From Tannockella sp964369175 (GTDB taxonomy: Bacteria > Bacillota_I > Bacilli_A > Erysipelotrichales > Coprobacillaceae), in the NCBI GenBank assembly GCA_964369175.1, contig CAYJEM010000030.1:1-22592 (forward strand): a stretch of 22,592 nt of DNA, given 5' to 3'. How positions within the stretch are numbered: position 1 is the stretch's first letter; each line of letters begins with the position of its first letter. Under the pieces are notes generated by a model, which was given only the letters and a program-made list of their open reading frames with translations, was not told the origin of the DNA and did no database searches. Shown one piece after another: positions 1 through 9,118 of this stretch. A program made the translations under genes and the position numbers.

Positions 1-9
1 AGGTATAAT

Positions 10-3000
10 ATGAAAAAAATAAAGAATGTTTTTGCGTTGTTATTATGTGTATTATTATCATTTCAACCATTGAATACTGTAAGCGCAAATAGTCAAGAGT
101 CTAATGATGACGTAAGTAACAAAGTTGTTGCTTATGACATCAGTGACATCGAAAAGCAAGAATCAAGTGTAGGAGAGCAGTTTACACCGACGCTTCCAAA
201 TACGATTAATGTAGATCTTGCAAGTATTGATGAACAAGGTGAAGAAAATATTGTAAAGGAGGAAGTTGAAGTAACCTGGAAAGAACTTGATGGAAAAGAA
301 TTTCATACGAATAGTGAAGATATATATACCTATCAAGCAACATTTATAGATGAGGCAGTTATCCTAGATAAACAACTAGAGTTGCCTTTAGTCTCAGTAA
401 CAGTTAATAAACTAGATGATTTTGAAACAGACAAGCAATCAAGTGATGAGCCAGAAAATGAGCCAGAAGAAATTATCGACACAACCAAGACTAAATCAAA
501 TGATATAGAGATAGAAGAGCCAAAGATAGAAAATAAATCTACAAATATTGCAATGAGTCCACGTGGTACATTATCATTTGCGACATCTCCAATTGAGTTT
601 GGTGAAGGTAATCCATGGAATTATGTGGAATATAATGGCGTATACTCATATGCTATTGAGGTAAGTTATGATAGTACAATTGCTGCTGGACAAGAACGAA
701 CGGTAATTATAAACGCTGATGCTTTTAATATCGGGATATCGTATCCATTAGAAATTGGTACACGTGCAGAAAGTGCAAGTTTTATTAATGCGGTGTCATT
801 GAGTGAGAATAAAAAAGTTCTTACATACACTATAAATAATGAAGAATTAAAAAGTGCACCTGGGATCATTACATTTACATTAAAAAGTACAAATTATTTT
901 GCAAAAGGTTTTTATACTACTGATTACTATAAGCCAAGTACTCTTGCATCAAATATTGGTGTTATGTTATTGAATAATCCTAATGCAAGAATGGGAATAT
1001 CTTTAACTAGCGGTAGTGATGCTAGTGAAACAGTTACCTTAGAACATGTATTGAAACGAGATAATCATGAAGTATTACCGTTAGTTGAAAAGCATTATAT
1101 TTCATCAGCTTATGGTAGTGTACAAAGTGGTAAAAGTCTTAATCAGTTATATTTAGGTAGTGATGGGTATTTATACTATAGAAATACAAGTGGCACGAAC
1201 CTTTATGTTGGAACAATTAATACAGCTTCAAAAACACTGATAAGTGCACCGGTATACTACTATAGACTTAACTTGGTGGATGAAGATCATGCTCCAATTG
1301 GAGATCCGAAATTTGAGTTTAAAGTTCCATCAGGGTTTAATTTTGTAGATTATAATACTTATGTACCTGAATATTCAACTAATTCAACCTTAGCTGTTGC
1401 AAGAGTAAATAGTGTTGAAGATAGTTTTAGTGGCACTTCATCACAAATAACTAGTATTATAAGTACAACTCTTTCATCAAATGCTAGACAAATGCTTACA
1501 GGTATTGCACCAGCTAATACACAAGGATATGTAATGTATGCCATAACAGGGAATGGTGTAACCAGTATAAGGGCTAATCAACCCTTACATACATATACCG
1601 AGGAAAGTTATACATCAGATGAAGCTACCAATGTAAATTATAATGTAGTAACAATAGATGCAACAACTGGTGAGTATGTAGTTGAACCTAGAGAAGAACA
1701 GTTCGATACTATGTCTATACACATTCCTGAATATACATACGAAGATATGATTTCAATGGAAGCCTCAGTACCTGAAAAGGTAAATGATGAAGATCCAGAC
1801 GATACGAAGTATAATTTTTCAATATTCAACAATGTAACTTCAGATATTAATAGTGCTGGAGAAAAAGAATATACAAATCAGTTTGTATCACAAAATCGTG
1901 CACCATATTTCCATAATGATGGAACAATGACAATGGAATTTAATGATCCGGATTTTGTACCAAGAACATTGGTTTTACCAAATTCTCAAGGAGAATTTAC
2001 TGGCTATCAAATATTTTACAGTGATGGCCATACTGAAAATGTAAATGTTATCGGCGAGATTACAATTGATTTTAATAAGCGTAGTACAACAATTGATAAA
2101 ATCGTGTTTAATATCTCTTCTAGAGGATTAATTGAAAGAGGTAAAGCGAGTGGTTATGAAACGCCAGGGTATTTCCAAGGTGATTTCATAAAACCAGAAC
2201 CAGGGGAACCAAATAGTATTAAAGTTGATGTATTATTTGAGAGTAAAGGAAATGGACCAGATTCATTACTTCCAGGAGCAAAAGTTGAAGCACCAAAAGA
2301 AATTACGTGGGAATATGAGGAAACATCAGACTATTTACATTTATATCAAGAAACTATGATTAGAGAAAATCTTATATTAAATGAAGATTGGAGTGATCTA
2401 CCATCAATTGATATAGGAATTGCGATGCCAATGGAAGCAAGACAATCATCTACATCGTATCGAAATGTTAGAATTGATTTATTTAGTACAACCTATCCAG
2501 GTGCTGATGTTGAGGCAACAAAAGCATTGCTTGCTCAAGTAAATAGTAGGTTTTCTTTCTATCCAAAATCATCAATATATACATTTGTTGAGGACTCAAA
2601 TAGTAAAGTATGGTTTGAATATCGAACAAATAAAAACAATGATGTTCGAGTGCACAATGTAAATCTTGACTCAACAACCGTATCAATACGATTAGAAAGT
2701 GATGAATATTTAACAGAACTTGTGTTGTGCTCGGATTACTTGAAATTATATGGTGCGGATACAGAATATAAAGATAGTGGTTTTGATGCCGAAGCATTTA
2801 TAAAAGAGATTGAGCTTTCGCGTACAAGAAAAACAGATATTAGTGCTATCGATCATAATGAACAGGTAGAAATACGTTCTACTATTACAGCTGATGGATT
2901 AACGAATACTTGGATTCCTAGTGTGGGTGAACAACCAGAAGTAAGTAAAAACAAAAATATATCATATCACTATAATAATCAATATGGATCAAATGGATCA

Positions 3001-3300
3001 AATATCACAGTGGTAAAATATTTGGATGTGCACTTAAATACTACTGGTAGCAGTGGAGGAATAGAGTTACCATCAACAGCAACAGAAGGATTGACCTTAG
3101 GAGATATCCCAAGTGCAAAAATTTCTGTAATATTACCAGTTACAAATAATGCAAAGTCACAAGGTCACGATGGTAATTTATTTTATCCATTTGGTACCAA
3201 AGCATATTTAGAATTAAATACGCAACAGTATAAATATATAGGAGACGATCCTCAAGTAGAGATTATTAAAGAAAATGGAAAAACATGGTTGGTGTATGAG
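10..3300 (+). CDS. Large secreted surface protein, N-terminal part (broken by assembly gap)
   Basis: This is the first 1097 codons of a giant surface protein whose remainder starts after the N gap. The N terminus is a classical Sec signal peptide: Lys-rich start (MKKIKN), hydrophobic core at about residues 7-20, and a likely cut after SANS-like residues near 27. Residues about 130-180 are a Glu/Asp/Lys/Ser-rich low-complexity linker. The rest is Thr/Ser/Asn-rich, beta-strand-like adhesin sequence with almost no cysteine. I recognise no catalytic motif and no named domain in this half. The ATG at 10 has AGG six bases upstream; the true promoter lies before the window. Reading through the Ns gives a false stop at 3412-3414, because 100 is not the frame-preserving gap length. 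The real frame continues at 3402 or, after collapsing the duplicated 55 bp, at 3456. Function is unknown; adhesion or surface display is an inference from the architecture. Confidence 0.85.
3246..3300 (+). repeat. 55-bp sequence duplicated across the assembly gap (left copy)
   Basis: These 55 bases, starting CGATCCTCAAG and ending GGTGTATGAG, are identical to 3401-3455 on the other side of the N run and end exactly at the gap edge. This is what two contigs ending in a shared assembler overlap look like after scaffolding. It is probably one locus counted twice, not a biological repeat. Confidence 0.9.
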
Positions 3301-3400
3301 NNNNNNNNNNNNNNNNNNNNNNNNNNNNNNNNNNNNNNNNNNNNNNNNNNNNNNNNNNNNNNNNNNNNNNNNNNNNNNNNNNNNNNNNNNNNNNNNNNNN
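3301..3400. other. Scaffold gap (100 N)
   Basis: A run of exactly 100 N, the conventional filler for a gap of unknown size. Keeping the frame between both sides needs a gap length of 2 modulo 3, while 100 is 1 modulo 3, so the filler length is not real. Removing the gap and one copy of the 55-bp duplicate (155 bases in all) joins the codon GAG at 3300 directly to TTA at 3456 in frame. Confidence 0.95.
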
Positions 3401-3455
3401 CGATCCTCAAGTAGAGATTATTAAAGAAAATGGAAAAACATGGTTGGTGTATGAG
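3401..3455 (+). repeat. 55-bp sequence duplicated across the assembly gap (right copy)
   Basis: Exact copy of 3246-3300, starting at the first base after the gap. Both copies encode the same residues (DPQVEIIKENGKTWLVYE) in the gene's frame, which is why collapsing them restores one continuous gene. Confidence 0.9.
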
Positions 3456-6428
3456 TTATATACTGCTGATATGACTGGACAGTCATCAGAAGATTTAAGG
3501 TTGACGCCAAGTGATTTCTTAGTAGTAGGGGATATTTTACCGCATGAAAGTTATCCATTATTCTTAGATGGGTATATGGATATAGGTAATTTAGTTATTC
3601 AAAACAGAGATGCTGACCCATTCATTGATTATATCCCAACAGGAGCAATTGAAACACATGGCTTAGAAGATGTATATGGATTAAAAGGGCATAGCCACGT
3701 TGAATATGATGGCAAAAGATTTATTCAAATACGCAATATTAATACAGAAATAGCAATAGAATCTGCAGAAAATAGTGGGTTGCAAATATATCCTGGAATT
3801 GAAGGAAAAACGACACCAGTTGAAACAGTTACTTATGATGCAAGACAACACAATCAACTGATATTGAATACCCAAATCGGATCAAATAAAGATCAATATA
3901 CAAATTATCATCTTGTAGTAGAGTTACCTAGAGATAAAATAGAATCAGCAACTTCAACTCCAGAAAAACAAGAAATAAGTAACCTTTCACTATATGTTCG
4001 TAGTTTAGATCCAAGTAATGTCGTTGTATCAAATAACATTACAGCCCCTTATACAGTTCAATACGCCTCAGCATATGAATTTGACAAAGAAAACCATATC
4101 AATTCAGTTCTAAAAAGTGTTACAACTGCAACAAGTGTAGAAGAAGCAAGATATGTCATAATATCATTTTCAGAAATACCAGTAAGTACGTTTGTAGATA
4201 TAGATATAAAGCTCCAAGCAAAAGAAAATGATATGTATAAAAGTGCTCATGAATCAATATCCTATGCAACAATTAATGGAAGGTTTGAATACAAACTAGC
4301 AAGTAGTGGATCAGCTATTGCAACAGTTGGAGAATCACAAGTTGCTAGATCTGCAAAATATATATTTAGTTGGTATGAAGTAAAAGGTACTGTATTTGAA
4401 GACGTATATTCATATAGTTTAATAGATGGGCTGTATTTCCCACAAGATAAAGGATTTGATAATACAGAATTTACATTTGATAACTTTGCTACATTAGATG
4501 CTCAGGGGAAACCAGAACAACTTCAAGCATTAGTTACTTCAAAAGCATCATATTTTCAAGCTACAGGATATAGCTTATTTATACAACCGCGAGAAACTAA
4601 AGATAACACACCGGATTATATTATTGCAATAAATAAAGAAACACTAATGCCTAGTTATGAACCCGGGGAAGATGTTGTATTTAATAATGCACTAAATGCA
4701 TCTGATTACACAAACCTTACAATGCTAAATCGTAATAATAATGCACCAATAAGTGGTGGAATAGAAATCATTGCTAATGCAAACACATTTGAAATTATAT
4801 CATCGACAGAAACTGGAGTACCTCATGTAACTCAATATGAAATAGACAATGGACATATTGACTTTGCAGTAACTAGAAATCCAACAGTGGAAATAACACC
4901 AAATATTACATCAGTTAAAGTTGGAGAAACCATAACTTTAGAGTTAGAAATCATAGGTGCTGGTACATTTAAAGAAGGTCAAATATATAATCCAGTAGAT
5001 GGTGAAACTTACGGAAAAGCAACTGTAACAGCAACAAATCCTGTGACAAATAGTGCTACTATTGTATTAGAAGGAGTTGATATAACGGTTAATCCAGATA
5101 CTGGCGAACTGATTTTCAAAGATGCAATTACTACAATATACAACCATTTAGGAGAAGAAATTAATGTAACATCTAAATATTCAGTATATGCAGATCCATT
5201 TGTAACTTTTTATGATTATGATAAAGATAAAGTAGATGTAATTGGTAAGTGGAATGATACTACAATAACTACAAATAATATCCCGGAAGTTATAGAACAA
5301 GATCCAAACAATCTATATAACGGACTACTTGATAATACGAAAGTACCATTAATTACTAGTCCACAAAACTATATTTTTGCCGGATGGCAAACACATGCTG
5401 GAGAAATGGTACCATTTAGTGGTGATGTTACATCATTAGTTAAATTTGAAAAACTGTATCCTATATTCGAAGAAGATTTCTTAGTAGACAGTGATGAAGA
5501 CTTAAATGGTGACATGCCAGGAGATGGTATACCAGATAAGTACCAAACAACAGTAAAACACATAGTAACAAATGGAACATGGAGTCCAAATATCACAGAA
5601 ACAACAGAAGTAGTTACATTTAAAAAGGGTGACCAACCATCAAATGATATAGATGCAACAGCTTCGTTTATAAAACCAACAGGAACACAAAACCTAGGGT
5701 ATGATAGTGGTGCTTGGACAAGTGTAGAACCAACAGGAACACTAGTGTTTACAGTAGATGAGGTAACATATACTTATGAATATCAACCAATTATTCCAAC
5801 AGTAACACAAGCTGTAACAAACCCTGGGGGAATACATCCAGATACAGATGCAGTAACTGTAGAAAAAGATACACCTGTTACATTAACAGCAACAGGTAAT
5901 TCAAAAGGAGCCACTGAAAGTGAACTTACATATCAATGGTATGAAAAAGATGCCACTGGTAAATTAGTTGAAATTCCTGGGGCAACGAATATAACATATA
6001 TTCCAAGTACAAATACACTTGGACAAACTCTATATGTAGTAGTTGTTACTGATACAAGAAACAATCAAACAGCTACATCTGAAGTTTCAACTGTAACTGT
6101 AGAAACTATGTATGATGTTATATTTGAAGAAAATGGTGGAAGTGAAGTACCTGATCAAACACTAAAACCAGGAGATAAAATTATTGAACCACCGATGCCA
6201 ACAAAACCAGGACATACTTTTGTTGGATGGTACCTAGATCCACAATTAACACAAAAATTTGATTTTAATACTCCTATGCCAGAAGGTAATCTTACACTAT
6301 ATGCAAAGTATGAAGTAAGCACACCAAGCACTGGTGATAATACACAAATTGTATTATGGATAAGCATAATGAGTGTTACAGCATTAGGATTCATTATATT
6401 TAAAAAAACAAAAAAGAATGAAAAATAG
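3402..6428 (+). CDS. Large surface protein, C-terminal part with Ig-like, Listeria-Bacteroides repeat and sortase signal
   Basis: This continues the gene that starts at 10. The frame is open from the first complete codon after the gap (3402), so the TTG at 3444 is not a real start. After merging, the protein is about 2087 residues. In merged numbering, about 1738-1771 is a degenerate repeat of the FxGW type. A DxDxDLNGD acidic stretch with DGIPDKYQ follows at about 1775. A TYQWYEKD-type Ig-like domain is at about 1880-1980. A clear Listeria-Bacteroides (Flg_new/InlB B-repeat) domain at about 1983-2050 has FEENGG, PTKPGHTFVGWY and LYAKYE. The end is a sorting signal: TPSTGD (about 2053-2058, an xPxTG variant with Thr in place of Leu), a hydrophobic segment IVLWISIMSVTALGFIIF, and a basic tail KKTKKNEK. 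This indicates sortase anchoring to the cell wall, with the bulk of the protein outside the cell. The ligand is not predictable from sequence. Confidence 0.85.
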   Translation, partial: DPQVEIIKENGKTWLVYELYTADMTGQSSEDLRLTPSDFLVVGDILPHESYPLFLDGYMDIGNLVIQNRDADPFIDYIPTGAIETHGLEDVYGLKGHSHVEYDGKRFIQIRNINTEIAIESAENSGLQIYPGIEGKTTPVETVTYDARQHNQLILNTQIGSNKDQYTNYHLVVELPRDKIESATSTPEKQEISNLSLYVRSLDPSNVVVSNNITAPYTVQYASAYEFDKENHINSVLKSVTTATSVEEARYVIISFSEIPVSTFVDIDIKLQAKENDMYKSAHESISYATINGRFEYKLASSGSAIATVGESQVARSAKYIFSWYEVKGTVFEDVYSYSLIDGLYFPQDKGFDNTEFTFDNFATLDAQGKPEQLQALVTSKASYFQATGYSLFIQPRETKDNTPDYIIAINKETLMPSYEPGEDVVFNNALNASDYTNLTMLNRNNNAPISGGIEIIANANTFEIISSTETGVPHVTQYEIDNGHIDFAVTRNPTVEITPNITSVKVGETITLELEIIGAGTFKEGQIYNPVDGETYGKATVTATNPVTNSATIVLEGVDITVNPDTGELIFKDAITTIYNHLGEEINVTSKYSVYADPFVTFYDYDKDKVDVIGKWNDTTITTNNIPEVIEQDPNNLYNGLLDNTKVPLITSPQNYIFAGWQTHAGEMVPFSGDVTSLVKFEKLYPIFEEDFLVDSDEDLNGDMPGDGIPDKYQTTVKHIVTNGTWSPNITETTEVVTFKKGDQPSNDIDATASFIKPTGTQNLGYDSGAWTSVEPTGTLVFTVDEVTYTYEYQPIIPTVTQAVTNPGGIHPDTDAVTVEKDTPVTLTATGNSKGATESELTYQWYEKDATGKLVEIPGATNITYIPSTNTLGQTLYVVVVTDTRNNQTATSEVSTVTVETMYDVIFEENGGSEVPDQTLKPGDKIIEPPMPTKPGHTFVGWYLDPQLTQKFDFNTPMPEGNLTLYAKYEVSTPSTGDNTQIVLWISIMSVTALGFIIFKKTKKNEK

Positions 6429-6454
6429 TATAAAAATTACTATGCAGTAAGCCA

Positions 6455-6490
6455 ATGTGGGGACAATTAGTCCCCACATATTGTTATTTA
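6455..6490 (+). terminator. Intrinsic terminator of the surface-protein gene
   Basis: A perfect 10-bp stem (ATGTGGGGAC at 6455-6464 pairing with GTCCCCACAT at 6470-6479) has a 5-base AATTA loop and is followed by a T-rich stretch (ATTGTTATTT). It lies 27 bp after the stop of the surface-protein gene and is one of the few GC-rich spots in the area. It should separate that gene from the polysaccharide operon. Confidence 0.8.
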
Positions 6491-6607
6491 CATACAACTA
6501 TAATTTACAGAATTACTGGCTACTATATAGTGTATATACTTTTTTTATTAATTTGTTTACAATCAGTAAGCAATTAAATTTATACGAAAGAACAGTGTAT
6601 ATAAATT

Positions 6608-6637
6608 TTTACATATGACCATCTAATGTGGTATAAT
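6608..6637 (+). promoter_or_regulatory. Sigma-A type promoter of the polysaccharide operon
   Basis: TTTACA (6608-6613, 5 of 6 to the -35 consensus) and TATAAT (6632-6637, perfect -10) are separated by 18 bp. TGG just before the -10 makes an extended -10 (TGnTATAAT). Transcription would start near 6644, giving a leader of about 25 bases before the ATG at 6669. It is the only strong promoter I see for the operon. Confidence 0.7.
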
Positions 6638-6668
6638 ATACAAGTATGCATTAAAGGTGGAGGTAAAT

Positions 6669-7253
6669 ATGTATAGAGACTTACTAAAAAGAATAATAGA
6701 TTGTATTGTTGCAATCATTGGGTTTGTTATTTTGTCACCAATCTATTTGGTGTTATGTTTATGTATAAAAATAACATCACCTGGTCCAATACATTTTAAG
6801 CAAAAAAGAGTTGGGAAAAACAACACCCATTTCTATATATTGAAATTTAGAACTATGAAAATAGACACTCCTAAAGATACGCCAACACATCTATTAGAAA
6901 ATCCAGATATGTATATTACAAAAGTTGGGGCTTTTTTGCGAAAAACAAGTTTAGATGAACTTCCACAAATATTTAATATTATAAAAGGTGACATGGCTAT
7001 TATTGGTCCGCGTCCAGCATTATGGAATCAATATGATTTAATTGAGTTACGCACCAAAAACAAATCGGCATTTGTTAGACCAGGGCTTACAGGTTTAGCA
7101 CAAATAAGTGGTCGTGACGAGTTAGAAATAGAAGTCAAAGCTGTTATTGATGGTGAGTATGCAAGTAATATAACAATTATAAAAGACATAAAAATATTTT
7201 TTATGACATTCATTAGTGTTTTAAGAAGTGATGGGGTAAAAGAAGGGAAGTAG
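6669..7253 (+). CDS. Initiating phosphoglycosyl transferase (PglC / bacterial sugar transferase family)
   Basis: This enzyme should start the repeat unit by moving a sugar-1-phosphate from a UDP-sugar to undecaprenyl phosphate at the inner face of the membrane. The 194-residue length fits the small monotopic PglC-type enzymes rather than the longer WbaP/WcaJ type with extra N-terminal membrane helices. Visible motifs are one hydrophobic N-terminal segment (about residues 9-35) ending in SPGP, then KQKRVGKN, ILKFRTMK, RKTSLDELPQ with the catalytic Asp-Glu dyad (D96-E97), GDMAIIGPRPAL and RPGLTGLAQISGR. I chose the ATG at 6669 because GGTGGAGG (6656-6663) sits 5 bases before it; the in-frame GTG at 6657 lies inside that ribosome site. 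It is the first gene after the promoter. The sugar is not certain: bacillosamine-type or plain HexNAc-1-P are both plausible given the next gene. Confidence 0.92.
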   Translation: MYRDLLKRIIDCIVAIIGFVILSPIYLVLCLCIKITSPGPIHFKQKRVGKNNTHFYILKFRTMKIDTPKDTPTHLLENPDMYITKVGAFLRKTSLDELPQIFNIIKGDMAIIGPRPALWNQYDLIELRTKNKSAFVRPGLTGLAQISGRDELEIEVKAVIDGEYASNITIIKDIKIFFMTFISVLRSDGVKEGK

Positions 7254-7259
7254 ATTATA

Positions 7260-9107
7260 ATGTCCAAATATACAAAGATAAATAGAAAGTTACTACTTTT
7301 ATTATGGGATATACTCGCGGTATATTCATCATTTATAATAGCTAATATATTAATGTCAACAGTACTTACTTCTGCTGTTGTATCGCTCACACCGATTGAA
7401 ATTGCTGTATATGCAGTGGTGATTGTATTAATATATTCATTACTCGGCTTGTATCGAAGTGTATGGCACTTTGCAAGTGTTGTAGAATTAAAAAATATTG
7501 TCAGTGCAACAGTAATAATTACTTTGATACAAGGTGTAGCAATGTATTTTTTTCAAAATAGTGTTACACTTGTTTGGTTTATGGGATACATAGTATCATT
7601 GTTTATATTAACATGTATGTCTAGGTTTGCTTATCGAATTTTACGTTTAGTAGCTCAAGAGCGTGGACTATTAGGTAGAACAAGCACTTTGAATACACAG
7701 GTGATGATTATTGGTGCCGGTAGTGCTGGTGATATGATTTCCAGGGAAATATTTGAAAAAAAACAATTGCATAAGACAGTTGTTTGTTTTATAGATGATA
7801 ATGTAAATAAAACTGGTAAGAAAATACAAGGTAAATTAATTTATGGTACACGTGATAAGATTATTGAAGCAGTAGAAAAGTTCAACATACAAGAAATTAT
7901 TATAGCGATACCAAGTTCGTCTGCAACAAACAGAAAAGAACTTGTAGATATCTGTAATAAAACCAATTGTAAAACAAGTGTACTACAAGGGTTATATGAA
8001 ACAGCGAATGCTAGGGTTGGTCTAAGTGATATACGAGATGTAAATGTAGAAGACTTACTAGGACGTGACTCAATAAAAGTAAATCTTACGGATATAATGA
8101 CATATGTAAATAATAAAGTTGTTATGGTTACTGGTGGAGGTGGTTCTATTGGTAGCGAGTTATGTAGACAAATTGCTGCTAATGGTCCTAAAAAACTAAT
8201 TATTGTAGATATATATGAAAATAATGCTTATGATATTCAATTAGAACTTAGAAGAAGGCATCCGGAATTAAATTTAGATGTTATGATTGCATCAGTGCGT
8301 GACAAAGAAAGAATTAATGACCTATTCCATACATATAAACCAGAAATTGTATATCATGCAGCTGCTCATAAACATGTTCCGTTGATGGAGGATGCGCCTC
8401 ATGAAGCAGTAAAAAATAATGTGTTTGGCACATTAAATGTAGTACAAGCAGCAGATGAATATAAAACAAAGAAATTCATACTGATTTCAACAGATAAAGC
8501 AGTAAACCCAACAAATATTATGGGGGCAACAAAAAGAGTGTGCGAGATGATTGTACAAACATATGACAAGAAATCAAAAACAGAATACGTTGCAGTACGT
8601 TTTGGTAATGTTTTAGGATCAAATGGATCAGTAATTCCGCTGTTTAAAAGACAAATTGAAAATGGTGGACCAGTAACAGTAACCCATCCAGAAATAACAA
8701 GGTATTTCATGACCATACCAGAAGCAGTGTCGCTTGTATTACAAGCAGGTGCATATGCTAAAGGAGGAGAAATATTTGTATTAGATATGGGTGAACCCGT
8801 TAAAATAGTTGACTTAGCAATTAATCTAATTCGTTGTAGTGGATTTATACCATATAAAGATATTGATATAAAGTTTTCAGGACTTCGTCCAGGTGAAAAA
8901 CTATATGAAGAATTATTAATGGATGAAGAAGGTTTGCAAAAAACAGATAATGAACTTATCAAAATTGGGAAACCTATAGAAATGGAAGAACATAAATTAT
9001 TTGTACAACTTGATCAATTAAGAGCTGCAGCATTTGATGAAACATCAGATATAAAGAGTACTGTATCAACTGTTGTTGATACATACACACAAGATGAAAG
9101 GGACTGA
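7260..9107 (+). CDS. Membrane-bound nucleotide-sugar 4,6-dehydratase (CapD/PglF/FlaA1-like)
   Basis: This probably converts UDP-GlcNAc to UDP-4-keto-6-deoxy-HexNAc. The 615-residue protein has the long PglF/CapD layout: hydrophobic membrane segments within residues 10-125, a first Rossmann-like domain from about 148 (VMIIGAGSAGD), then the extended SDR dehydratase domain from about 286. The NAD-binding loop is TGGGGSIGSE (291-300). The dehydratase signature is STDKAVNPTNIMGATKR (410-426), with the TDK catalytic segment at 411-413 and the MGxxK lysine at 425. FGNVLGSNGSVIP and GLRPGEKLYEEL are also family hallmarks. The gene starts 6 bp after the previous stop, with GGGAAG 9 bases before the ATG. 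The product could feed the aminotransferase at 19684 and acyltransferase at 20801 to make a 4-amido-4,6-dideoxy sugar, perhaps the one loaded by the preceding PglC-like enzyme. Sequence alone does not separate C5-retaining from C5-inverting members. Confidence 0.92.
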   Translation: MSKYTKINRKLLLLLWDILAVYSSFIIANILMSTVLTSAVVSLTPIEIAVYAVVIVLIYSLLGLYRSVWHFASVVELKNIVSATVIITLIQGVAMYFFQNSVTLVWFMGYIVSLFILTCMSRFAYRILRLVAQERGLLGRTSTLNTQVMIIGAGSAGDMISREIFEKKQLHKTVVCFIDDNVNKTGKKIQGKLIYGTRDKIIEAVEKFNIQEIIIAIPSSSATNRKELVDICNKTNCKTSVLQGLYETANARVGLSDIRDVNVEDLLGRDSIKVNLTDIMTYVNNKVVMVTGGGGSIGSELCRQIAANGPKKLIIVDIYENNAYDIQLELRRRHPELNLDVMIASVRDKERINDLFHTYKPEIVYHAAAHKHVPLMEDAPHEAVKNNVFGTLNVVQAADEYKTKKFILISTDKAVNPTNIMGATKRVCEMIVQTYDKKSKTEYVAVRFGNVLGSNGSVIPLFKRQIENGGPVTVTHPEITRYFMTIPEAVSLVLQAGAYAKGGEIFVLDMGEPVKIVDLAINLIRCSGFIPYKDIDIKFSGLRPGEKLYEELLMDEEGLQKTDNELIKIGKPIEMEEHKLFVQLDQLRAAAFDETSDIKSTVSTVVDTYTQDERD

Positions 9108-9118
9108 AAGATATAACT

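Noticed and set aside
4..9. TATAAT directly before the first ATG, looking like a -10 box
   Set aside because: Transcription from it would start inside the coding region; it is more likely chance in AT-rich DNA around a ribosome site, and the upstream region is not in the window.
2483..2797. Minus-strand open frame of 104 codons inside the surface-protein gene
   Set aside because: Low-complexity His/Tyr/Leu-rich translation opposite a repetitive Thr/Asn-rich gene; no ribosome site and no family resemblance.
3444..3446. TTG at 3444 as the start of a separate surface-protein gene
   Set aside because: The frame is open back to 3402, there is no ribosome site, no signal peptide follows, and the sequence is the duplicated copy of the part before the gap.
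6556..6585. Second possible promoter (TTTACA with TTATAC, 18-bp spacer) upstream of the operon
   Set aside because: The -10 is poor and the 6608-6637 promoter is much better; a weak promoter here is possible but not supported.
8399..8962. Minus-strand open frame of 187 codons
   Set aside because: It lies entirely opposite the conserved dehydratase domain and its translation has no recognisable features; it is a shadow of that gene.
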